A stretch of 7,623 nucleotides of DNA from an uncultured Clostridium sp. (GTDB lineage: Bacteria > Bacillota > Clostridia > TANB77 > CAG-508): positions 1 to 7,623 of the forward strand of contig USQS01000039.1 in the NCBI GenBank assembly GCA_900556865.1. Direction: 5' to 3'. Positions 1 to 6,577 of this stretch are shown one piece after another; position 1 is the stretch's first letter; each line of letters begins with the position of its first letter. The notes beneath the pieces were generated by a model. The model was not told where the DNA came from, ran no database searches, and saw nothing but the letters and a program-made list of their open reading frames with translations. The position numbers and the translations under genes are program-made.

Positions 1-351
1 GATTAAACATACAATTATTGTTATAATTATAAAAGATGTATTTATAATTAACATTTCTTTATATTCTTTAGCATTTTCAAGTATTAAATCATCTTTGTTT
101 ATATTAATACTATATTTTTGTAATAAAGATACATCGACTTTATCACTATTTAAAATAGTTATCAATTTATTTTCATCCAAATCTGGATATTCTTCTTTTA
201 CTTTTGATATTATTTGTACTATTTTTGTGTTATAATTCTTTGTAAATATATGCTGTTTATATATGTTAATAGTTAGGAACAAACCTATCAAACATATTGT
301 AAATATTAGTACCTTAAATATAAACCTTTTTAATTTAACTTTATTTTTCAT
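1..351 (-). CDS. Sensor histidine kinase, N-terminal part (cut by window edge)
   Basis: The frame opens with ATG at 351-349 and stays open to the window edge, giving 117 residues. It has a basic start (MKNKVKLKRF), a membrane helix at about residues 11-30, a roughly 70-residue charged segment, and a second membrane helix beginning at about residue 100. This is the usual front end of a sensor kinase, with an extracytoplasmic loop between two helices. The kinase core (HAMP, His box, ATPase domain) would lie beyond the left edge and cannot be seen, so the identity rests on topology and on position directly after an OmpR-type regulator. The start overlaps the regulator's end by 11 bp and has only a weak Shine-Dalgarno match, which suggests translational coupling. 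The sizeable external loop differs from the very short loops of BceS-type intramembrane kinases, so direct ligand sensing is possible. Confidence 0.8.
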   Translation of the reverse strand, partial: MKNKVKLKRFIFKVLIFTICLIGLFLTINIYKQHIFTKNYNTKIVQIISKVKEEYPDLDENKLITILNSDKVDVSLLQKYSININKDDLILENAKEYKEMLIINTSFIIITIIVCLI

Positions 352-1000
352 TGTCTATTCTATACCCTATTCCTTTTACTGTAATTATAATATCTGTTCC
401 TAATTTTTCTCTAATTCTTTTAAAATATACTGTTATTGTATGGTCATCTACATCATTTCCTGTTGCTTCCCATATTGTATCAAATATTGTGTTTCTGCTT
501 ACTACTTTGTTTAAATTCATAAAAAGTAAATTTAACAACTTTAATTCTAATGATGTCAAATTTACTTTTTTTCCATCTTTATAAACTACCATTTTGTCCA
601 TATCAAATCTTATATTTTTTATAGATATGATACTTTGTTTTTTAAAGCGTATTAATATTTTATTAATTCTTGCAAGCAATTCTTTGGTGCTAAAGGGTTT
701 TGTAATATAATCTTCAGCACCAATAGTTAGTCCTTTTACAACTGTTTCTTCATCATCTTTTGCTGTTAAAAATATTGTCGGAATTTCTAATTTTTTTATT
801 TTTTCTTCAAATAATTGAATTCCATTTCCATCAGGAAGGGTTATATCTAATATAATTAAATCTATATTAGAATTATTTTTTAAGTAATTATTTGCATCAA
901 ATATAGTAGTTGTATAAGCCAAATTATAATTGTTTTTTTCAAATGCATATTTTAAACCTTTTACAATTGTTATATTATCTTCAACTAGCAAAATATTCAC
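341..1000 (-). CDS. OmpR/PhoB-family response regulator
   Basis: A 219-residue DNA-binding regulator with the family's normal length and order. The receiver domain (about residues 1-115) has the acidic pair E7/D8, phospho-acceptor D52 in LIILDITLPDGNG, T79 in FLTA and K101 in TKPFS. The C-terminal winged-helix domain (about 120-217) has the typical LTSLELKLL, DDHTITVYFKRIREKLG and IITVKGIGYRI stretches. All phosphorelay residues are present, so it should be functional. It would be phosphorylated by the kinase encoded immediately downstream and would most likely control the ABC transporter genes upstream in the same operon, where a matching direct repeat lies in the promoter. The start is GTG: the receiver fold begins at once and a strong ribosome site lies 7 nt upstream. 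It follows the permease gene by 28 bp. Sub-family and ligand cannot be assigned. Confidence 0.95.
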   Translation of the reverse strand: MNILLVEDNITIVKGLKYAFEKNNYNLAYTTTIFDANNYLKNNSNIDLIILDITLPDGNGIQLFEEKIKKLEIPTIFLTAKDDEETVVKGLTIGAEDYITKPFSTKELLARINKILIRFKKQSIISIKNIRFDMDKMVVYKDGKKVNLTSLELKLLNLLFMNLNKVVSRNTIFDTIWEATGNDVDDHTITVYFKRIREKLGTDIIITVKGIGYRIDNEK

Positions 1001-1007
1001 TTTATCT

Positions 1008-1014
1008 CTCCCCT
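1008..1014 (-). promoter_or_regulatory. Ribosome binding site fixing the GTG start of the response regulator
   Basis: On the minus strand the sequence AGGGGAG lies 7 nt before the GTG at 1000-998, inside the 28-bp gap after the permease stop. It is the only good ribosome site near, and translation from this GTG gives the first beta strand of the receiver domain (NILLVED) without extra residues. That settles the non-ATG start. Confidence 0.75.
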
Positions 1015-1028
1015 TCCTTTATAATTTT

Positions 1029-3656
1029 TTATATATTTTCATTTCTTATTGTTTCAATTGTATTTTGTTTATTTATTTTGTTCATAGAATATTTCATAAG
1101 TATTGTTATTAGTAAATATACTACAATAATGGAAATAATTATTGCTAAAATTGGCATTTCAAATGGTAAACCTTCATATCCAACTAATGGTTTATATTCT
1201 AAATATGAAAGTCCTAAACCTATTGGAATTCCCCATAGTAATGCTTTTATTCCCATAAATGTACTTTCTAGTCTAATCATTCTACTAAATTCTTTTGACG
1301 TCATTCCCACTGATTTTAGCATTGCAAATTCTTGTCTTCTTAAATTCATATTTGTGGTTATTGTATTAAATATGTTTGTTACCCCTATTAATGATATAAC
1401 TATAATAAATCCATATAAGAAAATCCCTATTAATATATACATATTTCGCATTATTTTTACATTTTCATTCATATTATTTATAGTGTAGTTTTCGTCTTTT
1501 AATATTTCTTCCATTTCATTTTGTAATTTGTCTGGATTGGATGAATCAATAAGCAAATATGGTTCTGCACTTTTCATACCTAATTTGTCATAAAGTTCAT
1601 CTGAAACAATTATATAAGGAATATTTTGATTTAGCCCAAATGGTAATTTATCTGTAACTAAACCTACATCTATTTTAAATTCTGACATTTTTCCTTCAGA
1701 ATCTTTATATTTTCCATTTATCGTATCATTTTCTTTATAATTGTATTCTCTTAAATATTTAGTTACATTTTTATTTTTTTCATTTTGATATTTCGCTTCT
1801 ATTTGGTCAATAATAATACCTTTATCTTTAAAATTATCATACTCTAAATTCAATTCTTTTAAATATTTTTTATATTGTTCCTTTCCAAGAGTATTTATTA
1901 CATAATAATTATTTTCATTTTCAATCATTGTTTCTTTTGATGTATGTTGTGCTTCTAAATATTTTTCATTGAAATTTGGATTATCAATTATTAAAGATAC
2001 ACTTTTGCTTATTGTATAATTATTTATATTATCTAATTGCAGTATTTTTTCTATTTTTCCATATTGTTCATCTTTTGAAATATAATACCATAATGAAATA
2101 TTGTAATCACTTACATCTATTGTTCTGCCTATTTCAGAAAATGCTACATTCATAAAATATGATAATGCTATAAATACTGATACAGATACAACTATAGATA
2201 TTACAGTCGTTCTATATTTTTTCTTATTTCTTTTTAGATTTTTGTAAGAAATCTCTCCACCAATTCCAAATATCTTTTTTATAATTTTTGGACTTTTTAC
2301 TTTTTTGGCTTTTATTTTAATATTACTACTATTTCTTATAGAATCTATCGGTGATACTTTTGATGCTTTAAATGCACTTCTTAAAGCTGAAAAATATATT
2401 GTAATAAATCCTAATAATATAGCAAATATAATTGCAATCCAAGAGTATGATAACACTAATTTCAAGCCTTCTGTAAGCATATCTGTTAAAAAGAGATTTG
2501 TAACTATTACTAAAATATATGAAGCAAGCATTCCTGCAAATAATCCTAATGGAATTCCAATTAATCCTAAAATTGTTGCTTCAAAAAATACATTTTTTCT
2601 TATTTGCTTTTTTGTTGCACCAATACTTCTTAACATTCCATATTGTTTTATTTTTTCGGTAATTGATATATCAAAACTATTTTTTATGCAAAATACTGAT
2701 GTTACAACTATTATTACACATACAATTGCAACAAGTATTCCAAAATTTCCAACTGCATTTTGGTCAAAAGGATTATTTTCTAAAGTTATTAAATATGTGT
2801 TTAAATTATATTTATATTTTGCATTATCTGCAACTTCCTTTGCTAGACTATTAGCTTCTTCTTCGCTACTATAATTTTTTGAAATAAATTTATTATATGT
2901 ATTTTCATTTACTCCTAATATATTTGCAGTAACATTTGCATAATTTTTCGAACCATTTTTTGTATATTTGCAATATACATCTGCCTTATTTTTAATGTCT
3001 TTTTCATTTACACAGGTAATAAATGTATAACCTGGTGCTTGATATGATTCTATATTGCTTGCAGGTCTTTCTATTATTCCGACAATTTTATATGTTTTTT
3101 CTGTAGTATTTATAATCTTTTCATTTGCCTCATAACTAAATGGATTATCTTGTGTTAATTCAGAGCCTTCACTCATTCTAGTTCCAACATCTAAAGTTAT
3201 TGTTTCTCCAATATTTAATTTTACTCTTCCATTTGTTTTTAAATGTGTTGGAATAATAATTTCATTTTCATTTTCTGGAAATCTTCCTTCAACCAATTTT
3301 GCTGATAACTCTTTTATCGAATCTTTTGTAAAACCTTTTACATAAATATATGGTTTATATTCATTTTTTGAACCTTCAAGTTTTGCATATCCTATGTTGC
3401 TTGTTAAATGTACTTTTTTTACACATCTATTATTTTTTATTGTTTCTATTTCATTTATTGGAACATCAAAAAATGCAGCGTGAAAGTTTCCTTTTTGATA
3501 TGTTTCAAAATCGATTAATGATTTTATTAAACTCGAATATATTGTTGCAACTGCTGTAATAAGTGCAACTGATAACATTATTCCTATTATTGTTACAATT
3601 GTTCTTTTTTTGTTTAATTTTAGATTTTTAATTGTTAAATTATTAAGTAAGTTCAT
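1029..3656 (-). CDS. ABC transporter permease, FtsX/MacB type with two fused modules
   Basis: An 875-residue inner-membrane protein built as two similar halves. Each half has one helix (about 20-42 and 483-503), a large extracytoplasmic domain (about 45-300 and 505-735), and a three-helix FtsX block (helices near 304-326, 360-388, 402-425, and 739-762, 795-820, 834-855). That makes about eight membrane helices. The FtsX signature after the first helix of each block occurs twice: YGMLRSIGATKKQI at 339-352 and FAMLKSVGMTSKEF at 777-790. These contact the ATPase. The family (MacB, LolCE and Gram-positive peptide-resistance permeases) uses ATP to move or extract lipids, peptides or antibiotics at the outer face of the membrane rather than import solutes. 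Because both modules are in one chain, one copy should pair with an ATPase dimer. The ATG is 3 bp after the ATPase stop and has a near-perfect AGGAGG 8 nt upstream. The eight-helix plan differs from the ten-helix BceB type. Substrate unknown. Confidence 0.93.
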   Translation of the reverse strand: MNLLNNLTIKNLKLNKKRTIVTIIGIMLSVALITAVATIYSSLIKSLIDFETYQKGNFHAAFFDVPINEIETIKNNRCVKKVHLTSNIGYAKLEGSKNEYKPYIYVKGFTKDSIKELSAKLVEGRFPENENEIIIPTHLKTNGRVKLNIGETITLDVGTRMSEGSELTQDNPFSYEANEKIINTTEKTYKIVGIIERPASNIESYQAPGYTFITCVNEKDIKNKADVYCKYTKNGSKNYANVTANILGVNENTYNKFISKNYSSEEEANSLAKEVADNAKYKYNLNTYLITLENNPFDQNAVGNFGILVAIVCVIIVVTSVFCIKNSFDISITEKIKQYGMLRSIGATKKQIRKNVFFEATILGLIGIPLGLFAGMLASYILVIVTNLFLTDMLTEGLKLVLSYSWIAIIFAILLGFITIYFSALRSAFKASKVSPIDSIRNSSNIKIKAKKVKSPKIIKKIFGIGGEISYKNLKRNKKKYRTTVISIVVSVSVFIALSYFMNVAFSEIGRTIDVSDYNISLWYYISKDEQYGKIEKILQLDNINNYTISKSVSLIIDNPNFNEKYLEAQHTSKETMIENENNYYVINTLGKEQYKKYLKELNLEYDNFKDKGIIIDQIEAKYQNEKNKNVTKYLREYNYKENDTINGKYKDSEGKMSEFKIDVGLVTDKLPFGLNQNIPYIIVSDELYDKLGMKSAEPYLLIDSSNPDKLQNEMEEILKDENYTINNMNENVKIMRNMYILIGIFLYGFIIVISLIGVTNIFNTITTNMNLRRQEFAMLKSVGMTSKEFSRMIRLESTFMGIKALLWGIPIGLGLSYLEYKPLVGYEGLPFEMPILAIIISIIVVYLLITILMKYSMNKINKQNTIETIRNENI

Positions 3657-3659
3657 AGT

Positions 3660-4331
3660 CTATCCCTCCTTAATAATCTTTCCATCTTCAATTTTTATTA
3701 TTCTATCTGCACATTTTGCAATTTCCATATTGTGTGTTATCATAATAATTGTTTGTTTTAATTCTTTATTAGATTTTTTTAATAATGCAACTATTTCATC
3801 ACTTGATTTTGAATCCAAATTTCCTGTTGGCTCATCTGCTAAAATAATTGTAGGGTTTGTAATTAAAGCTCTACCTATACTTGTTCTTTGTTGTTGTCCT
3901 CCAGATAGTTCATTTGGTAAATGTTTTTTTCTTTTTTCTAAACCTAATATCTTTATCATATTCTCTAATTTTTGTTTGTCTATTTCTCTATTGTCTAGTG
4001 CAAGTGGCAATGTAATATTTTCTTCTACATTTAATATTGGAATTAGATTATAAAATTGATAAATTAATCCCACTTGCCTTCTTCTAAAAATGGCAAGTTT
4101 ATCATCATTAAATTGAAATATGTCTTTTCCATCAATATAAACTTTTCCACTTGTTGGTCTATCTACTCCTCCAATTATATGTAATAATGTTGATTTTCCT
4201 GAACCTGATGCTCCGACAATTGCAACAAATTCTCCTTTTTCAACTGAAAATGATACATTGTCTAATGCTGTAACTTTAGCCATATCTTTTCCATAAATTT
4301 TAGTTAAATTTTTAACTTTTAATATTTCCAT
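3660..4331 (-). CDS. ABC transporter ATP-binding protein, MacB/LolD-like
   Basis: A 223-residue single-domain ATPase with every functional motif: Walker A GASGSGKST (40-48), Q-loop glutamine at 92 in YQFYNLIP, signature LSGGQQQR (142-149), Walker B IILADE (162-167) followed by PTGNLD, and the switch histidine at 200 in ITHNME. The ADEPTGNLDS stretch and overall length are typical of the group that works with FtsX-type permeases (LolD, FtsE, MacB, BceA). It should dimerise on the cytoplasmic face of the 875-residue permease encoded 3 bp downstream. It is first in the four-gene operon. The ATG is preceded by AAAGGAG about 9 nt upstream. No key residue is missing. Clues to the cargo must come from the permease and the regulator pair, not from this gene. 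Confidence 0.96.
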   Translation of the reverse strand: MEILKVKNLTKIYGKDMAKVTALDNVSFSVEKGEFVAIVGASGSGKSTLLHIIGGVDRPTSGKVYIDGKDIFQFNDDKLAIFRRRQVGLIYQFYNLIPILNVEENITLPLALDNREIDKQKLENMIKILGLEKRKKHLPNELSGGQQQRTSIGRALITNPTIILADEPTGNLDSKSSDEIVALLKKSNKELKQTIIMITHNMEIAKCADRIIKIEDGKIIKEG

Positions 4332-4363
4332 AACTAAAAACTCCTTTCTTAAATTGCAAATAG

Positions 4364-4391
4364 ATTATATAATAGCCAAAGTTACAACTAA
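4364..4391 (-). promoter_or_regulatory. Candidate promoter of the ABC transporter/two-component operon
   Basis: On the minus strand a perfect -10 box TATAAT lies at 4369-4364, about 33 bp before the first ATG of the operon. The -35 position gives only TTAGTT (4391-4386, spacing 16), a poor match to TTGACA. A consensus -10 with a weak -35 is what an activator-dependent promoter looks like, and a paired repeat overlaps this -35. The region is AT-rich, so a chance TATAAT is possible, but its distance to the ribosome site and start is right. No better promoter is visible in the 188-bp intergenic region. Confidence 0.5.
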
Positions 4392-4397
4392 GTTACA
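4381..4397 (-). promoter_or_regulatory. Candidate response-regulator operator: TGTAAC-N5-TGTAAC
   Basis: Two identical hexamers TGTAAC lie at 4397-4392 and 4386-4381 on the minus strand, exactly 11 bp apart start to start, ending 11 bp before the -10 box and bracketing the weak -35. OmpR/PhoB-family regulators are known to bind head-to-tail as dimers to direct repeats with about one helical turn (10-11 bp) spacing, for example the hexamer-N5-hexamer boxes of B. subtilis PhoP. The regulator encoded in this operon is therefore the obvious candidate ligand. This assignment is inferred from spacing and position only. Confidence 0.4.
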
Positions 4398-4443
4398 TTT
4401 TAAATAAATTTTATAATTAATGTTTATTTTTACTTGACACAAT

Positions 4444-4512
4444 TTAACCTTCCCTAGTCCACAAATTTTTATTGCACATACCCAACCTAAATATACCTTC
4501 CTTTGCGCTCAT
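4444..4512 (-). other. Possible 22-codon ORF or gene remnant in the intergenic region
   Basis: A minus-strand frame starts with ATG at 4512-4510, just after the stop of the MazG-like gene, and ends with TAA at 4446-4444. It encodes 22 residues, beginning MSAKEGIFRLG and ending NLWTREG. The stretch is clearly richer in G than its surroundings and uses AGG, GGT and TGG codons, so it looks more like coding sequence or a decayed gene than like the plain AT-rich spacer around it. There is only a weak upstream ribosome site, no recognised family, and it lies upstream of the promoter proposed for the ABC operon, so it would not be a leader peptide of that transcript. It also contains the 7-bp direct repeat GGAAGGT at both ends (4501-4495 and 4453-4447). 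No terminator with a GC stem and T run is visible in 4332-4519. Confidence 0.15.
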
Positions 4513-4519
4513 TTATTCA

Positions 4520-5173
4520 TTATTTCTCATTTTCATCTTTTTTTGCAATACCATTATGGTCATATATTTTAGAACATTTTTTTAATTCTTGTTCTGATAT
4601 TCTTTCTAAAGATAAATTATATGTATTAGCTATTGCAGTTAAATACTCTAAAGTATCTCCCATTTTTTCTTTCATTTTAGGTATATTTATTTGGGTATTG
4701 CCTAATATAGATTCTCCGAATAAAGAACTTACTTCACCAACTGCTTTAATTAAACCTAGTGAAAAATATCTTCCTCTTTCATTTTGTTCATGAGGTAATC
4801 CTTTAGGATATGTTAGTTCGATACTTTTCTCATAATTACTAATATTATCTATTTCTTCGTAAAATATTTTTTCTTCGTCTAACCTTTTTTTATGATTATT
4901 TTCAACAATTTCTTTTAGGGTAGTTTCTGGTAATTTGCTTGAAATTTGAGCAATATACCAAAGTACATCTCCTATTTCTTCTTTTAAATGTACAACATCT
5001 AGTTGTTTTTCGTGATAATTTCCCTTTGCTGTTTTTCTTATAAGTGTTGTTACTTCTCCTGATTCTTCATGTATACCTAATGCTAAATGCATATATTGAC
5101 CATTAAGATCAAATTTCTTCATATAATCTGCTAATGTTGCACTTACTTTTGCTTCAAATTCTGAAAATTTCAT
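4520..5173 (-). CDS. Tandem MazG-like nucleotide pyrophosphohydrolase, second domain degenerate
   Basis: A 217-residue, all-helical soluble protein. Residues about 25-95 match the MazG/all-alpha NTP pyrophosphatase pattern: the metal-binding EExxE is E36, E37, E40 (HEESGEV) and the second half of the site is E66 and D69 (KEEIGDVLWY). Such enzymes hydrolyse (d)NTPs to the monophosphate and pyrophosphate, with Mg, often to clear non-canonical nucleotides. Residues about 138-200 look like a second copy: SLGLIKAVGEVSSLF lines up with ALGIHEESGEVTTLI, and MKEKMGDTLEYL with LKEEIGDVLWYI. In the copy E36, E37 and E66 become K143, A144 and K170, while E147 and D173 remain, so it probably cannot bind metal normally. 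The ATG has AAAGGAA 11 nt upstream. It follows the 71-residue gene by 83 bp and probably shares its promoter. Substrate (dUTP, dCTP, damaged NTP) cannot be told from sequence. Confidence 0.8.
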   Translation of the reverse strand: MKFSEFEAKVSATLADYMKKFDLNGQYMHLALGIHEESGEVTTLIRKTAKGNYHEKQLDVVHLKEEIGDVLWYIAQISSKLPETTLKEIVENNHKKRLDEEKIFYEEIDNISNYEKSIELTYPKGLPHEQNERGRYFSLGLIKAVGEVSSLFGESILGNTQINIPKMKEKMGDTLEYLTAIANTYNLSLERISEQELKKCSKIYDHNGIAKKDENEK

Positions 5174-5256
5174 TTTTTATAACATTCCTTTCTCAAGCTA
5201 TTCAACTTCAGTTGGAAAAGAATTAAATTTTATAATTATTTTTCAACTATTGCTTC

Positions 5257-5472
5257 TTAAAAAATTTCATTAATATCTATTTTTAATGCTTCAGCCATAT
5301 TTTTTATATCTATGATTACTGCTTGCATATTTTCTTTTGCTTTTTTTCTTTCTTCTTTTCTTATATCTAAATTTTCATCGTAAATTATTTTTTTTACATT
5401 TGATGATAATTTTGTTGTGTTTTCAATCATATTAAATTCAGCTTCTATTAGCAATTCTCTATTACTTTTCAT
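5257..5472 (-). CDS. Small hypothetical helical protein (71 aa)
   Basis: I do not recognise a family. The 71-residue product has no signal peptide or membrane segment, is rich in Lys, Glu, Asn and Ile, and is predicted by eye to be almost all helix, with a strongly charged middle (IRKEERKKAKENMQ, about 37-50). Its last residues, IKNMAEALKIDINEIF, resemble the closing helix of Xre-type HTH domains (IAKALNVDINELF-like), but no helix-turn-helix is recognisable before them, so this may be chance. It is very likely a real gene: ATG at 5472-5470 has AAAGGAAG just upstream and a strong promoter (TATAAT with extended -10) lies about 30 bp before it. It precedes the tandem MazG gene by 83 bp without a terminator between, so the two are probably co-transcribed. 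A partner role for the MazG protein is only a guess from position. Confidence 0.7.
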   Translation of the reverse strand: MKSNRELLIEAEFNMIENTTKLSSNVKKIIYDENLDIRKEERKKAKENMQAVIIDIKNMAEALKIDINEIF

Positions 5473-5502
5473 ATACTTCTTCCTTTCATATATTTTAAAA
5501 GA

Positions 5503-5531
5503 ATTATATCATTTTCACTTTTCAAAATCAA
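5503..5531 (-). promoter_or_regulatory. Promoter for the 71-aa gene and MazG-like gene
   Basis: On the minus strand TTGATT (5531-5526) and TATAAT (5508-5503) are 17 bp apart, and TGA directly precedes TATAAT, giving an extended -10 (TGnTATAAT). The -35 matches four of six consensus bases. The element overlaps the last codons and the TGA stop of the upstream lysozyme gene, so the downstream pair can be expressed separately from it. This is the best sigma-70/SigA-type promoter in the window. Confidence 0.65.
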
Positions 5532-6535
5532 GATTTTTATACATAACATTAATGTCAATTTTACCATTAATACCATCAATAATTCCGGTTTGGCAAAGTT
5601 GCCATATCTTATATTTTCCTTGATAATTTGTATGTGACACATAATTTGCAAGCCAAACTGGATAATTGTTAGGATTTTTCCAAACGGCTTCTAAATAAGT
5701 TTTGCTACCATATAAAACTGGATTATAATTTAAGTCTTTTATTCTGTTTAAAAATGTATCTGAAATGTTATTTATATCATTTAAACTTAAATTTAATTTA
5801 TTAAAAGATTTCCAATTTTCCCAATCAAAAGAAACCCATAAATTATTATAATCATTAGCTTTTAAATTTTCTACAACCCAGTTAGCCTGGCTTTCAGCCT
5901 CTTCTTTGCTTTTGGCATAAGACGAAAAATATACAGAAACAGGAATGTTGTTATTATAGCACCCTTCCATATTTGCTAAAAAATATGGGTCTAAATTTAA
6001 TTCTCCGGTCAAACCCATTCTGATACCCCATCCTAATAATTGCAAATTCTACTCCACAATTTGCAACTTTTTTCCAGTCAATCTTTTTTTGCCATTTTGA
6101 AACATCAATTCCTATTTTAGTGTTATCATTTTTATGATTTTTAATAACATCCTCAAACTTAATATCTTTTTCACTATAAAGATAATTATTTTTTACTTTT
6201 AAGACAAAATCTTTTGATGTTGTATTTCCACTGTTATCTTCTATTCTATAGGTTAATTTATATTCTCCTGGTGTATTTAAATCATAACTGCCTAAAATTT
6301 CTCTTTTAGGAGTGGGGTCAATATCATCTGCACTCATAATAACATCTACTAAATTTTTATCATATCCTGTTTTAACAACATAAGTATCATCTAAAACAAT
6401 TATAGGTGCAGTTTGATCTAATTTTATTTCTTCTTTCTCTAACTCATTTTTTGGCTTTTTTAATATAAAAAACATAATAATTATAATTAAAATTAATATA
6501 GGCACTATAAATAACATTTTTTTTCTAAAATTCAT
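5515..6535 (-). pseudogene. Membrane-anchored GH25 lysozyme with Ig-like domain, frameshifted
   Basis: The gene reads in two frames. Frame one (ATG at 6535-6533) gives an N-terminal anchor helix (residues 7-25), an extracellular bacterial Ig-like domain of the DUF5011 kind (about 42-115, from TAPIIVLDD through GSYDLNTPGEYKLTYRIEDNSGN), and the start of a GH25 muramidase domain, GIDVSKWQKKIDWKKVANCGVEFAIIRMGY, with D144 a likely catalytic-site Asp. The rest of GH25 continues in the +1 frame: LNLDPYF, VSVYFSSYAKSKEEAE, the acidic VSFDWENW, PVWLANY and IDGINGKIDINV, ending with TGA at 5517-5515. Total length is 1021 nt, one base over a multiple of three; removing one G from the G runs at 6014-6016 or 6026-6029 restores a 339-residue protein with complete family motifs. 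Intact, it would cleave peptidoglycan beta-1,4 bonds outside the membrane, in wall remodelling. Neither frame shows other damage, so a sequencing error or very recent mutation is likely. AAAGGA precedes the ATG; metK ends 40 bp upstream. Confidence 0.85.
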
Positions 6536-6557
6536 TTTTACAAAATCCTTTCTAAAA

Positions 6558-6577
6558 AATTTAAATTAATTTAAATT
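6558..6577 (-). repeat. 20-bp AT-only palindrome after metK, possible weak terminator
   Basis: AATTTAAATT occurs twice in tandem, and because each half is its own reverse complement the 20 bases form a perfect palindrome, followed on the minus strand by four more T. It overlaps the metK stop codon and lies just before the lysozyme ribosome site. It could fold into an AT-only stem with a T tail, but without G-C pairs it would be a poor intrinsic terminator; read-through into the lysozyme gene is probable. Confidence 0.3.

Noticed and set aside
910..1488. A long open frame on the plus strand opposite the permease and regulator genes (similar ones at 2305-2874 and 3610-4053).
   Set aside because: They are mirror images of strongly supported minus-strand genes. 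Their products are low-complexity, Phe/Ile/Leu/Ser-rich strings with no recognisable domain and no convincing ribosome site.
4434..4439. TTGACA on the plus strand in the intergenic region.
   Set aside because: No -10 box follows at the proper distance and no plus-strand gene lies downstream.
5201..5216. Small hairpin TTCAAC-TTCA-GTTGGA between the 71-aa gene and the MazG-like gene.
   Set aside because: The six-pair stem needs a G-U pair that exists only on the plus strand, and no T run follows on the minus strand, so it is not a credible terminator or attenuator.
5515..5517. Alternative genetic code with TGA as Trp, considered because of the very low GC.
   Set aside because: The lysozyme domain ends naturally at this TGA, and tryptophans throughout the window are encoded by TGG.
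6012..6030. Programmed ribosomal frameshifting as the explanation for the split lysozyme gene.
   Set aside because: A +1 shift would be needed, there is no stop or obvious rare codon at the junction, the zero frame stays open about 20 codons further, and the site has no X-XXY-YYZ slippery heptamer in the correct phase. A homopolymer indel is simpler.
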